Assembly (NCBI RefSeq): GCF_028747205.1
Contig: NZ_CP112880.1
Location: 7,537,501 to 7,601,500 of the forward strand
Direction: 5' to 3'
Source of the DNA: Streptomyces sp. CA-278952
GTDB taxonomy: Bacteria > Actinomycetota > Actinomycetes > Streptomycetales > Streptomycetaceae
DNA: 64,000 nucleotides
The notes below the pieces were generated by a model. It was not told the DNA's origin and made no database searches. It worked only from the letters and a program-made list of their open reading frames with translations. Shown in pieces: positions 1-7,636 of the stretch. Positions within the stretch are counted from its first letter, which is position 1. Every line of letters starts with the position of its first letter. The translations under genes and the position numbers were made by a program.

Positions 1-65
1 TCGCCTGGCTCGACGATGTACTCGACACCCTCAACCGGCTCGCGGCCTCGGAGCCGGACGCCTGA
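1..65 (+). CDS. 3' end of an upstream gene (partial)
   Basis: Only the last 20 codons are present, read from base 3 and ending at TGA 63-65. The peptide ends LDTLNRLAASEPDA, an amphipathic leucine-rich helix. Such tails occur at the ends of small winged-helix regulators, but the family cannot be named from this fragment. It lies 63 nt before the acyl-CoA dehydrogenase and could share a transcript with it. Confidence 0.5.
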   Translation, partial: AWLDDVLDTLNRLAASEPDA

Positions 66-128
66 CCGGCGCCCGGGCCGCCACCTCCGTAACCACCACG
101 ACCCCCACCCTCCCCGGAAGGCACCGCC

Positions 129-1868
129 ATGGCTGAGTCCGCGTCCTTGCTGTTCAACCCGCGTACCTACGACCCCCAGCACTTCGACCCGGAGACCCGC
201 AGGCTGCTGCGCGCCACCGTCGACTGGTTCGAGGAGCGGGGCAAGCGCCGGCTGATCGAGGACTACCGCTCCCGCGCCTGGCTGGGCGACTTCCTCGCCT
301 TCTCCGCGAAGGAGGGGCTGTTCGCCACCTTCCTGACCCACGCCTCCGCCGCGGTGGACGGGGCGGAGGCGGACCAGCGCTGGGACACCGCCCGGATCGC
401 CGCACTCAACGAGATCTTCGGGTTCTACGGTCTGGACTACTGGTACGCCTGGCAGGTGACCATCCTCGGCCTCGGCCCGGTCTGGCAGAGCGACAACGCC
501 GCCGCCCGCGACCGGGCGGCCCAACTCCTCTCCCGGGGCGAGGTGTTCGCCTTTGGTCTCTCCGAGAAGACCCACGGCGCCGACATCTACTCCACCGACA
601 TGCTGCTGGAGCCGGACAGCGAGGTCGACGGCGGCTTCCGGGCCTCCGGCTCCAAGTACTACATCGGCAACGGCAACGCCGCCGGTCTCGTCTCCGTCTT
701 CGGCCGGCGCACGGACGTCGAAGGTCCCGACGGTTACGTATTCTTCGCCGCCGACAGCCGCCACGAGGCATACCACCTGGTGAAGAACGTCGTCGACTCC
801 TCCAAGTACGTCAGCGAGTTCCGCCTCGCCGGCTACCCGGTGGCCCCCGCCGACATCCTGCACACCGGCCGAGCCGCGTTCGACGCCGCGCTCAACACCG
901 TCAACGTCGGCAAGTTCAACCTCTGCACCGCCTCCATCGGCATCTGCGAGCACGCGATGTACGAGGCCGTCACCCACGCGAGCAACCGCATCCTCTACGG
1001 CCGCCCCGTCACCGCCTTCCCGCACGTGCGCCGCGAGCTGACCGACGCCTACGTCCGGCTCGTCGGGATGAAGCTGTTCAGCGACCGCGCCGTCGACTAC
1101 TTCCGCTCCGCCGGGCCCGAGGACCGCCGCTACCTGCTCTTCAACCCGATGACGAAGATGAAGGTGACCACGGAGGGCGAGAAGGTCATCGACCTCATGT
1201 GGGACGTCATCGCCGCCAAGGGCTTCGAGAAGGACACCTACTTCGCCCAGGCCGCCGTAGAGATCCGGAGCCTGCCGAAGCTGGAGGGCACGGTCCACGT
1301 GAACCTCGCGCTGATCCTGAAGTTCCTGCGCAACCACCTGCTGGACCCGGTCGGCTTCCCGGCCGTCCCGACGCGCCTGGACGCCTCCGACGACGCGTTC
1401 CTCTTCCGGCAGGGTCCCGCGCGCGGCCTCGGCTCCGTACGCTTCCACGACTGGCGCCCCGCGTTCGACGCGTACGCCGAGGTGCCGAACGTGGTCCGCT
1501 TCCGCGAGCAGGCGGACGCCCTGTGCGCCTTCGTCGAGACGGCCGCCCCCGACGAGGAGCAGAGCCGCGACCTCGACCTCCTCCTCGCCGTCGGCCAGCT
1601 GTTCGCGCTCGTCGTCCACGGCCAGCTGATCCTGGAGCAGGCCCGCCTGACCGGCCTGGACGAGGAGCTGCTCGACGAACTGTTCGCCGTGCTCGTACGC
1701 GACTTCTCGGCACACGCCGTCGACCTGCACGGCAAGGACTCCGCCACCGAGGACCAGCAGCGCTGGGCTCTCGGAGCGGTACGCCGTCCCGTCGTCGACG
1801 CGGCCCGTTCGGCGCGGATCTGGGAGCGCGTCGAGGCGCTGTCGGGGGCGTACGAGATGGCGGAGTAG
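129..1868 (+). CDS. Acyl-CoA dehydrogenase family flavoprotein
   Basis: 579 residues, a large member of the acyl-CoA dehydrogenase superfamily (typical members are near 380-400; longer actinobacterial forms are common). A central beta-domain motif FGLSEKTHGAD lies near residues 142-152, where the family binds FAD and the acyl substrate, and a helical domain follows from about residue 250. The protein is expected to alpha,beta-dehydrogenate an acyl-CoA, or to act as a related flavin oxidase, in the cytoplasm. Its substrate cannot be read. The ATG is preceded by GGAAGG about 7 nt upstream. It converges on an IclR regulator; no CoA ligase or thiolase neighbour specifies a pathway. Confidence 0.85.
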   Translation: MAESASLLFNPRTYDPQHFDPETRRLLRATVDWFEERGKRRLIEDYRSRAWLGDFLAFSAKEGLFATFLTHASAAVDGAEADQRWDTARIAALNEIFGFYGLDYWYAWQVTILGLGPVWQSDNAAARDRAAQLLSRGEVFAFGLSEKTHGADIYSTDMLLEPDSEVDGGFRASGSKYYIGNGNAAGLVSVFGRRTDVEGPDGYVFFAADSRHEAYHLVKNVVDSSKYVSEFRLAGYPVAPADILHTGRAAFDAALNTVNVGKFNLCTASIGICEHAMYEAVTHASNRILYGRPVTAFPHVRRELTDAYVRLVGMKLFSDRAVDYFRSAGPEDRRYLLFNPMTKMKVTTEGEKVIDLMWDVIAAKGFEKDTYFAQAAVEIRSLPKLEGTVHVNLALILKFLRNHLLDPVGFPAVPTRLDASDDAFLFRQGPARGLGSVRFHDWRPAFDAYAEVPNVVRFREQADALCAFVETAAPDEEQSRDLDLLLAVGQLFALVVHGQLILEQARLTGLDEELLDELFAVLVRDFSAHAVDLHGKDSATEDQQRWALGAVRRPVVDAARSARIWERVEALSGAYEMAE

Positions 1869-1906
1869 CCCGGCGCGGACGACCGGGACGGGCATCGCCA
1901 CCGGCT

Positions 1907-1929
1907 CGGCCCCGCCCGGCGTGGGGCCG
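1907..1929. terminator. Inverted repeat between convergent genes
   Basis: CGGCCCC (1907-1913) and GGGGCCG (1923-1929) form a perfect 7-bp stem with a 9-nt loop. It lies in the 61-nt gap between the convergent acyl-CoA dehydrogenase and IclR genes and ends at the IclR stop. There is no T tract, which is common for actinomycete terminators. It could serve both strands. Confidence 0.5.
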
Positions 1930-2691
1930 TCAGAACCCCGGAAGGGTCAGCCGCCGTGTGACGCGCAGCGCCGACTCCAGCAACCGCGCCCTGACCTCGG
2001 TGGTCCGGTACATCCGGTCCGACCGGAACGAGATGCCGATCGCCCCGACCTGGTCACCGCTGTACACAGGAGCCGCCGCGCACGTCGTGCCCGGCGCGTA
2101 CTCCCCCCGGTCCAGTGAGAGCGGGCCCGCGGGAGTGGAGTCGAGCTGCCGCAGCAGATCCTCGCGGGAGGTGATGGTGCGGGGGGTGAGGTCGGCCAGC
2201 GAGTGCCGGGAGAGGTAGTTGGCGCGGGTCTCCTCGTCCAGCTCGCGGAGCACGCTCTTGCCGAGCGCGGTGGCGTGTCCGGCGTCGTGGAAGCCCACCC
2301 ACAGGTCCACCCGCGGGGCATGCGGGCTGTCGACGATCTCCAGGACCCGGATCTCCCCCTCGTCGTACAACGTCAGATAGACGGCGGCGGACACACTGTC
2401 GCGCAGCGACGACAGCAGCGGGCGGATGTGCTCCCGCAGGGCCTGGCCGTCGACGGCGGAGTGGCGCAGCGAGTCGCGCTCACGGAGGGTGAACGCGTCG
2501 TCGTTCAGCTCGTGCAGATAGCCGTCCCGGGTGAGCTCGTGCAGGAGGCGCCGGGCGATGGGTTCGGGCAGGCCCGCATCCTGGGCCAGCTGCCGCACCG
2601 GGGCGCCGTCCCGGTGCGCCGCGGCGGCCTCCAGCAACCGGAGGTCCTGCCGGACGGACACCCCCGGCTCGGGGCCGGCCTGGTCACCCAT
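1930..2691 (-). CDS. IclR-family transcriptional regulator
   Basis: 253 residues when started at the ATG at 2691 (MGDQAGPEPG), the usual IclR length; a longer open frame upstream lacks the family pattern. An N-terminal winged helix (about 14-75; LRLLEAAAAHRDGAPVRQLA) is followed by the IclR effector domain (about 90-250) with the characteristic HDAGHATALGKSVL segment. IclR proteins are usually repressors or activators of neighbouring catabolic genes that respond to a small carboxylate or aromatic ligand. The gene is downstream of, and on the same strand as, two exported amidohydrolases, which are plausible targets. Confidence 0.9.
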   Translation of the reverse strand: MGDQAGPEPGVSVRQDLRLLEAAAAHRDGAPVRQLAQDAGLPEPIARRLLHELTRDGYLHELNDDAFTLRERDSLRHSAVDGQALREHIRPLLSSLRDSVSAAVYLTLYDEGEIRVLEIVDSPHAPRVDLWVGFHDAGHATALGKSVLRELDEETRANYLSRHSLADLTPRTITSREDLLRQLDSTPAGPLSLDRGEYAPGTTCAAAPVYSGDQVGAIGISFRSDRMYRTTEVRARLLESALRVTRRLTLPGF

Positions 2692-2791
2692 GGCACCAGC
2701 ATGGACCCGGTTCGGGGGAGCGGCAAGGCCGCTCCGGAGGGCGGGAACGCCGAGGAGGCGCAGCCGAGCTGAAAGCCCGGACGGGGGGCGG

Positions 2792-4174
2792 TCAGTGACC
2801 GACGAGCTCGCCGTCCCGGGCGACGATCCGTCCGCCGCGCACCACCATCTCGCGCCGCGGCAGGTCGACCACGACTTGCGGGAGGCACTCCCCGCGCACC
2901 AGCAGGAAGTCGGCCGGCGAACCGGGCCTGAGGTCCGCCTCCGGCAGCCCCAGGAGTCGGGCACCGCCGTCGGCCCCCGAGCGGAAGGCCGCCTCCAGCT
3001 CCTCGTCGAGGCGCGCGTCCTGCACCTGGGCCAGCAGGTGCGAGCGGTGCAGCATGTCCGCGTTGCCGAACGGACTCCACGAGTCCCGTACGCCGTCCGA
3101 GCCGAGGCCCACGTGGACCCCGTGCTCGCGCAGCCGGCCGATCGGCAGCACCAGGTCCGACGAGGGAGCGACGGTCGTCAGGGAGATCCCGGCGTCCGCC
3201 AGGTCCGCCGCCAGCCGGTCGAGCTCCCGCTCGGGCAGTCCGGGCACGCAGAAGACATGGCTGACGGTCACCTTGCCCTGCAACGAAAGCGCCCGGGTGC
3301 GGTCGATGATCGCGCGCAGCGACTCCAGCCCCGTCGCGGCCCGCTCGTGCAGATGGATGTCGACGCCCACGGAATGCCGGTCGGCGATGCCGAAGACCAC
3401 GTCGAGCTGTTGGTCGAGCGCCTCGTCGAACCCGATCGGGTCGATGCCGCCGACCCGGTCGATCGCCCCGGTGCGCGCCGCCTCCTCCAGCAGCTCCTCG
3501 GTGCCCGGCGTGCGGATCACCCCGTGCTGCGGAAACGCGACGATCTCCACGTCGAGCGCGTGTCGCAGGGCCCTGCGGGCGGACCCGACGCCCTCGACGC
3601 CCGCCAGGTCGTAGGCGGGAGCGACGTCGACATGGGCCCGCATCGCGCGGGTGCCCTGGGTGACGGCGTGGCCCATCAGGTGCCCCGCCCGCTCCTTCAG
3701 GGGAGTCCGCAACGCGTGGTAGAGCTTCACGTCCTCGGTCGTGTACTCGGCGATGGAGCCCGCCGGATTCCGCGTCACCCAGGGCTCGCCCCAAGCCGTC
3801 TTGTCGGGATGGATGTGTGCGTCGACCAGGGTCGGCAGCGCGATCCTCCCCTTGCAGTCGACGACCTCGGCGCCGCGCGGCGCGGGCTCCGCGGAGATGA
3901 CGCCGTCGACGACGGTGAGGTCGACGGGCGTCGTCGCCCCGTAGGGCCGCACGTTCTTGAACACCGTGGCGCGCGCGTGACCGCCCGTGCGGCGCGGCTG
4001 CTCCGTGATCCGGTCGGCGGCGGGCGACGACGTTCCGCCGGGCCGGGGCGCGGCGGCGGCCTCGGCCCCCGGCGCGTTGATGGCGGCGGTGGTGCCGGCG
4101 AGGGCGACGGCGCCGGCCAGCACGGAGCGCCGGGAGGGACCGGCGGTGGGGGAGGCGGTGGAATCGGCGTGCAT
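2792..4174 (-). CDS. Tat-exported cytosine-deaminase-like amidohydrolase
   Basis: 460 residues. The N-terminus carries a twin-arginine signal (PSRRSVLAG, then a hydrophobic alanine-rich stretch to about residue 40), so the folded enzyme should be exported by Tat. The catalytic part resembles the CodA/atrazine-type amidohydrolases: metal motif DAHIHPDKT near 120, HLHERA for the next metal histidine, VSHVFC, and LGSDGVRDSWSPFG carrying the catalytic aspartate. The reaction is likely hydrolytic deamination or C-N cleavage of a cyclic or heterocyclic substrate. CodA itself is cytoplasmic, so the Tat signal is unusual. The SD GAAGGAG precedes the ATG. The next gene upstream is a second exported amidohydrolase with a very similar signal peptide. 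Confidence 0.83.
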   Translation of the reverse strand: MHADSTASPTAGPSRRSVLAGAVALAGTTAAINAPGAEAAAAPRPGGTSSPAADRITEQPRRTGGHARATVFKNVRPYGATTPVDLTVVDGVISAEPAPRGAEVVDCKGRIALPTLVDAHIHPDKTAWGEPWVTRNPAGSIAEYTTEDVKLYHALRTPLKERAGHLMGHAVTQGTRAMRAHVDVAPAYDLAGVEGVGSARRALRHALDVEIVAFPQHGVIRTPGTEELLEEAARTGAIDRVGGIDPIGFDEALDQQLDVVFGIADRHSVGVDIHLHERAATGLESLRAIIDRTRALSLQGKVTVSHVFCVPGLPERELDRLAADLADAGISLTTVAPSSDLVLPIGRLREHGVHVGLGSDGVRDSWSPFGNADMLHRSHLLAQVQDARLDEELEAAFRSGADGGARLLGLPEADLRPGSPADFLLVRGECLPQVVVDLPRREMVVRGGRIVARDGELVGH

Positions 4175-4263
4175 CGTGGCTCCTTCGGAGGTGGGTCGGG
4201 GAGAGCGGCAGAAGGGGAAGGAAGAACGCGGGAGCTGCCGGGCGGCCGAGCGTGCGGGCGCGG

Positions 4264-5583
4264 TCAGACGGCCGGTACGGGGAACCCTGCCCGCACCACG
4301 CGCGCCGGGCGGCTCAGCACGCCGAGGTCGGCCAACGGGTCGCCGTCCACCACCAGGACGTCACCCGCGAAGCCCCGCGCCAGGCGGCCGGCCGTGGAGT
4401 CGAACCCGAGGAGCCTCGCGGCGCCCGTGGTCGCCGTGCGGATCGCGTCCAGGGCGGAGAGCCCGGCCGCATGCATCAGCTCCACCTCGCGGCCGATCGG
4501 GTCGACCGTTCCGCCCGAGGAGTCGGTGCCCGCGGCGAGGGGGACGCCCAGCTCGTGCGCCGCGAGCACCGCCCGCTTCAGGACGGGGAGATAGGTGCGG
4601 CCGCGTTCCGCCAGGACCGGGTCCGTGGACTCCGCCAGCCCGGCGATGGCGGTGAGCGTCGGCGTGAAGTACGTTCCCCTGCGGCGCATTTCGCGCAGAG
4701 TGCGCTCGCCGACGAACGCCCCGTGCTCCAGGGACCGGACCCCGGCCGTGACCGCGTCGTGGCAGCCCTTCTCGCTGTAGCTGTGGCAGAGCACCCCCTT
4801 TCCGCCGCGCCGCGCCGCCGCCACGATCGTGGACAGCTGCTCGTGGTCGTAGACCTGGACGAGCGGATCCTGTTCGGGCAGCCCGGCACGCTCGTTCACC
4901 CGGGTCTTGATGGTGTCTGCCCCCCGTGCGAGGTTGACCTCGACCACCCGGCGCAGTGCCTCGGTCGAGCGCACCCCGTCGCGCAGCCGGGCGAGCGGCG
5001 CGAGGTCCGGGTCGGCGAGGATCGTGTCGCCGAGGTCCGGGGTGACGAAGATTCCCGCGGCCCGGAGCCGGGGCGCCCGCTCCGGCGCCTGGCGGGCCAA
5101 CTCCCGTACGGCGACGTCCTGGTAGAAGTTGGTCGAACCGCTGCGCGCGCTGGTCGCGCCCTTGAGGACCGCGTCGCGCGCCTCGGCGGCCGTGCTGAGG
5201 TGGATATGGGCGTCCACCAGACCGGGCAGGATCCACTGCCCGTGGGCCCGCAGCACCGGTACGCCGGAAGGGGGCCGCGTCCCGAGGCGGCCCCGGGGCG
5301 CGGCCGCCCGGACGACGCCCCCGATGATCACCACCACCGCGTCCTCGGTGACCTCGCCCGTCAGCGGGTCGAGCAGCCTGCCGCCGTCCACGACCAGATC
5401 GCCGCCCCGACCCGACAAACCCCGACCCGACGAACCCCGGCCCGACGAACCGCGGGACGCGGCCGACGCATCGGGAGCGGCCTGGGTCAGGACGGCGGAG
5501 GTCCCGGCCAGGGCCGCGGCGCCCGCGAGGACACCGCGCCGGGTCAGCCGGCCGGAGGGGGGCGGGGTGTTGTCGACGCACAT
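4264..5583 (-). CDS. Tat-exported metal-dependent amidohydrolase
   Basis: 439 residues from the ATG at 5583, chosen because GAAGGAG lies 7 nt upstream (a longer frame starts at 5631). A Tat signal (LTRRGVLAG plus hydrophobic region) is followed by a Gly-Arg-Ser linker encoded by a 15-bp tandem repeat. Metal-site motifs of the imidazolonepropionase/prolidase-type amidohydrolases are visible: DAHIHLS, a lysine in DTIKTRVNE that could be carboxylated, LCHSYSEKG, LEHGAF and AGTDSSGG. It should hydrolyse an amide or cyclic amide outside the membrane. A putative GntR-controlled promoter lies directly upstream, so it probably heads a transcript that continues into the CodA-like gene (89-nt gap). Confidence 0.82.
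   Translation of the reverse strand: MCVDNTPPPSGRLTRRGVLAGAAALAGTSAVLTQAAPDASAASRGSSGRGSSGRGLSGRGGDLVVDGGRLLDPLTGEVTEDAVVVIIGGVVRAAAPRGRLGTRPPSGVPVLRAHGQWILPGLVDAHIHLSTAAEARDAVLKGATSARSGSTNFYQDVAVRELARQAPERAPRLRAAGIFVTPDLGDTILADPDLAPLARLRDGVRSTEALRRVVEVNLARGADTIKTRVNERAGLPEQDPLVQVYDHEQLSTIVAAARRGGKGVLCHSYSEKGCHDAVTAGVRSLEHGAFVGERTLREMRRRGTYFTPTLTAIAGLAESTDPVLAERGRTYLPVLKRAVLAAHELGVPLAAGTDSSGGTVDPIGREVELMHAAGLSALDAIRTATTGAARLLGFDSTAGRLARGFAGDVLVVDGDPLADLGVLSRPARVVRAGFPVPAV
5408..5452 (-). repeat. Three 15-bp tandem repeats coding a Gly-Arg-Ser linker
   Basis: Three consecutive 15-bp units (5408-5422, 5423-5437, 5438-5452) differ at only a few positions; the core is CGACCCGACGAACCC. They encode the SGRGS/L-type linker between the signal peptide and the catalytic domain of the exported amidohydrolase. 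The length is a multiple of three, so copy-number change would keep frame. Confidence 0.8.
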
Positions 5584-5631
5584 GGGGAGGCTCCTTCGGC
5601 CGCGGCAAGCGGAAGCGCGAACATGAAGCAC

Positions 5632-5663
5632 TTTGTATACCAGGATGGTCGACGGTCTGGGAA
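5632..5663 (-). promoter_or_regulatory. Putative promoter with overlapping GTATAC operator
   Basis: On the minus strand TTCCCA (5663-5658) and TATACA (5639-5634) are separated by 18 bp, a plausible -35/-10 pair about 50 nt upstream of the amidohydrolase start. The -10 lies within TGGTATACAAA (5642-5632), whose core GTATAC is palindromic. The same core recurs at 5770-5775. A regulator bound here would occlude the promoter; the neighbouring FCD-GntR protein is the obvious candidate. Confidence 0.5.
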
Positions 5664-5741
5664 GGAGTGATTCCGCTCTGTGTGCGTGCGGAAAACGTGC
5701 AGGTCTACGGCGTATCAGGTGAATGCGGGGCGGATGCGCGA

Positions 5742-5765
5742 GGAGCCCCCCTGTAAGGGAGCTCC
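5742..5765 (-). terminator. Weak hairpin after the GntR gene
   Basis: GGAGC (5742-5746) pairs with GCTCC (5761-5765), extended inward by a CCC/GGG pairing after one mismatch. It lies 15-38 nt past the stop of the GntR gene and upstream of the amidohydrolase promoter, so it could separate the two transcripts. No T tract. Confidence 0.35.
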
Positions 5766-5768
5766 ATC

Positions 5769-5779
5769 GGTATACAAAA
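5769..5779. promoter_or_regulatory. Second GTATAC-centred operator-like site
   Basis: GGTATACAAAA (5769-5779) is the reverse-oriented counterpart of TTTGTATACCA at 5632-5642. Both carry the 6-bp palindrome GTATAC with an A/T-rich flank, unusual in this GC-rich DNA. It abuts the stop codon of the GntR gene. Two copies about 135 bp apart could bind two dimers. Confidence 0.45.
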
Positions 5780-6511
5780 CTAGGCGTCGTCGAACAGAGA
5801 ACGCAGAGCCACGGCCCGGCTGTCCCGTACGTGCAGCAGCGTGCTCGCCGCCGCGGACTCCTCGTCGCCCGTCGCGATGTACCGGAACATGACCGCGTGC
5901 TGGGCCCGCATGTGCTCCGGTTCCTCCCGCATCCCGAACAGCAGCTGGAGCTGTCCGCTGAGCTGCTCCATGGTGCGGGCCAGCATCGGGTTGCCGCTCA
6001 GGGCCACGATGTCCTCGTGGAAGGCGGTGTGGGCCGCCACCTCGCGCGCGCCCTCGTCGTCGGACGCCGCCTGCTCCGCCCGGTCGAGGGAGGTCCGCAG
6101 CGCGGTGACGCCGGGCGGCTCCGCCGGGGCGGACCGCGCCACCCGCCGGGCCGCGAGCCGGGAGGCCTGTATGGCGAGCGGCTCCCACACCTCGTACAGG
6201 TGCTCCACGTCGGCCCGCTCCATCCGCCGCACCCGGACCCCGCTGTGCGGCAGCAGCTCCAGGAGTCCTTCGCCCACCAGGGCGCGCAGCGCCTCGCGGA
6301 CCGGGACGCGGGACATCCGCAGTTCCTCGGCGACCTCGCGCTCCACGAGGCGGGCGCCCTGCGGGTAGCGGCGGTCGACGATGCGCTCCCGGACCGCGTC
6401 GCGTGCGCGGGCGCTGAGCGATGTGTGCCCCGGGGCGCCGGCCCGTTCGCTCCCGGGACCGTCCGGCCGTGCCCGGTCCCGCCCTGCGTTGCTGCCCGCC
6501 ACGTACGCCAT
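5780..6511 (-). CDS. GntR-family regulator, FCD (FadR) subfamily
   Basis: 243 residues. An N-terminal winged helix (about 30-95) contains RIVDRRYPQGARL and the recognition region MSRVPVREALRALVGEGLLEL, typical of GntR proteins. An all-helical FCD effector domain (about 110-235) carries the metal/ligand histidines in HTAFHEDIVALSGNP and the late HAVMFRYIATGD segment. FCD regulators usually repress nearby catabolic operons until a carboxylate ligand binds. The gene is upstream of, and co-oriented with, the two exported amidohydrolases, with GTATAC-type sites in between, so local control of that operon is the simplest reading. Confidence 0.9.
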   Translation of the reverse strand: MAYVAGSNAGRDRARPDGPGSERAGAPGHTSLSARARDAVRERIVDRRYPQGARLVEREVAEELRMSRVPVREALRALVGEGLLELLPHSGVRVRRMERADVEHLYEVWEPLAIQASRLAARRVARSAPAEPPGVTALRTSLDRAEQAASDDEGAREVAAHTAFHEDIVALSGNPMLARTMEQLSGQLQLLFGMREEPEHMRAQHAVMFRYIATGDEESAAASTLLHVRDSRAVALRSLFDDA

Positions 6512-6559
6512 CCTCCGTCGTGCATGCCCCCGGGTGAGGATACGCGGGGCTCGCGTCCG

Positions 6560-7330
6560 TCAGGCCGCGCCCGGGGTCCGTCCGTCCGGCAGGAAGAGCA
6601 CCGAGTTGATGTACCGCTCCCGGTGCGGGACGAAGGCCCGGCGCAGCAGGCCCTGGTGCACCAGGTACTCCGTCCGGGCCTGGTGGGTCACCAGGTCGAA
6701 CCCGTCGAGCGCGATCCAGCGCCGGCCCGCCAGGAGCCAGCCCGCGTAGCCCTGGCCGGTCAGCAGGTCGACCGCTGGTGCGATCGGGCCCAGCCGGCTC
6801 TCCAGCTCGACGAGCACGGCCGGGCGGTCCTTGCGCAGCAGCTCCGCCGCACCGAGCAGCGCCGCCCGCTCGCCGCCGTCGACGTCCATCTTCACGAAGC
6901 CGACCCCGCTCAGCCCCAGACTGTCGACGGTGATCGACGGCACCTCCAGGGAGTGCGCGTGGATGTCGCGGCGGGCCAGCGACGACACCCCCCGGTCGCC
7001 GCTGTCGCCCTCCGGGAACCACAGCCGCGCCGTGCCCGCCCGGTCGGTCGCCGCGCCCTGGACCACCCGGGCGTTCGACGGCAGCGTCCGGCGCAGGTGT
7101 GCGGCCAGGTGCGGCACGGGCTCGATGGTGACCACCTCGGCGCAGCGGGCGGCGAGCCGCCGCGACCAGGGGCCGTACCAGCCACCGATGTCGACGGCGA
7201 TACCGTCCGGCGGGCAGAAGTCGGCGAGCCGCCGGAGCTCGGGCTCGAAGCGCGGGTACAGGGCGACGGCGGCCGAGCCGACGAGGCCCCCGGGCAGTCG
7301 GGACGCCACCGCCGCGGCGAACGTGGTCAC
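6560..7330 (-). CDS. FkbM-family SAM-dependent methyltransferase
   Basis: 256 residues. The SAM-binding motif DIGGWYGPWS lies near residues 47-56, followed by VVTIEPVPHLAAHL, the acidic ribose-binding region typical of FkbM O-methyltransferases, and by FVKMDVDGGE, the family's second hallmark. It should O-methylate a hydroxyl, probably on a sugar or lipid-linked intermediate given the operon. The start is a GTG that overlaps the stop of the Trm112-like gene (GTGA, 7327-7330), so translation is coupled. It is the last gene of the eight-gene operon. Confidence 0.87.
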   Translation of the reverse strand: MTTFAAAVASRLPGGLVGSAAVALYPRFEPELRRLADFCPPDGIAVDIGGWYGPWSRRLAARCAEVVTIEPVPHLAAHLRRTLPSNARVVQGAATDRAGTARLWFPEGDSGDRGVSSLARRDIHAHSLEVPSITVDSLGLSGVGFVKMDVDGGERAALLGAAELLRKDRPAVLVELESRLGPIAPAVDLLTGQGYAGWLLAGRRWIALDGFDLVTHQARTEYLVHQGLLRRAFVPHRERYINSVLFLPDGRTPGAA

Positions 7331-7545
7331 GTGGCCGAGGCCTTGAGCCGGGTGAGCAGGCGCTCGTGGTCGTCCGCCCCGACCTTCCGGCCCGATGAGG
7401 GCAGCAGCTGCGGGATGCCGTCCACGATCGGGTAACTCAGGCGCAGCCGAGGGTTGTAGAGCGCCTCCTCCTCGGCCAGCAGGGACAGCGGGCCCTTGTC
7501 GAGCGGGCAGGCCAGCAGGGCGAGCAGCGGGTCGTCGGGGTTCAT
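7327..7545 (-). CDS. Trm112-like small zinc-ribbon-type protein
   Basis: 72 residues. LLALLACPLDKGPL at the start and the YPIVDGIPQLLP signature near the middle are diagnostic of the Trm112 family (UPF0434/YcaR-like), small proteins that in other systems bind and activate SAM methyltransferases. Only one of the usual cysteines (ACPLD) is present, so zinc binding is doubtful. It is translated immediately before, and coupled to, the FkbM methyltransferase, and two more methyltransferases lie upstream in the operon; a role as methyltransferase partner is a reasonable inference. Confidence 0.85.
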   Translation of the reverse strand: MNPDDPLLALLACPLDKGPLSLLAEEEALYNPRLRLSYPIVDGIPQLLPSSGRKVGADDHERLLTRLKASAT

Positions 7546-7573
7546 CGGGTGGCTCCTCGATGTCGGGGATGTC

Positions 7574-7618
7574 GGAGTGGTGGGAATGGTGGGAGTGGCA
7601 GGAGTGCTGGGAGTGGCG
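7574..7618. repeat. 9-bp period tandem repeat, five copies
   Basis: Five contiguous degenerate 9-mers: GGAGTGGTG, GGAATGGTG, GGAGTGGCA, GGAGTGCTG, GGAGTGGCG. They fill about half of the 91-nt gap between the transporter and Trm112-like genes, the only sizeable gap in this part of the operon. The array is G-rich on the plus strand. Confidence 0.8.
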
Positions 7619-7636
7619 GTGGTGCCGGATCCGGGG

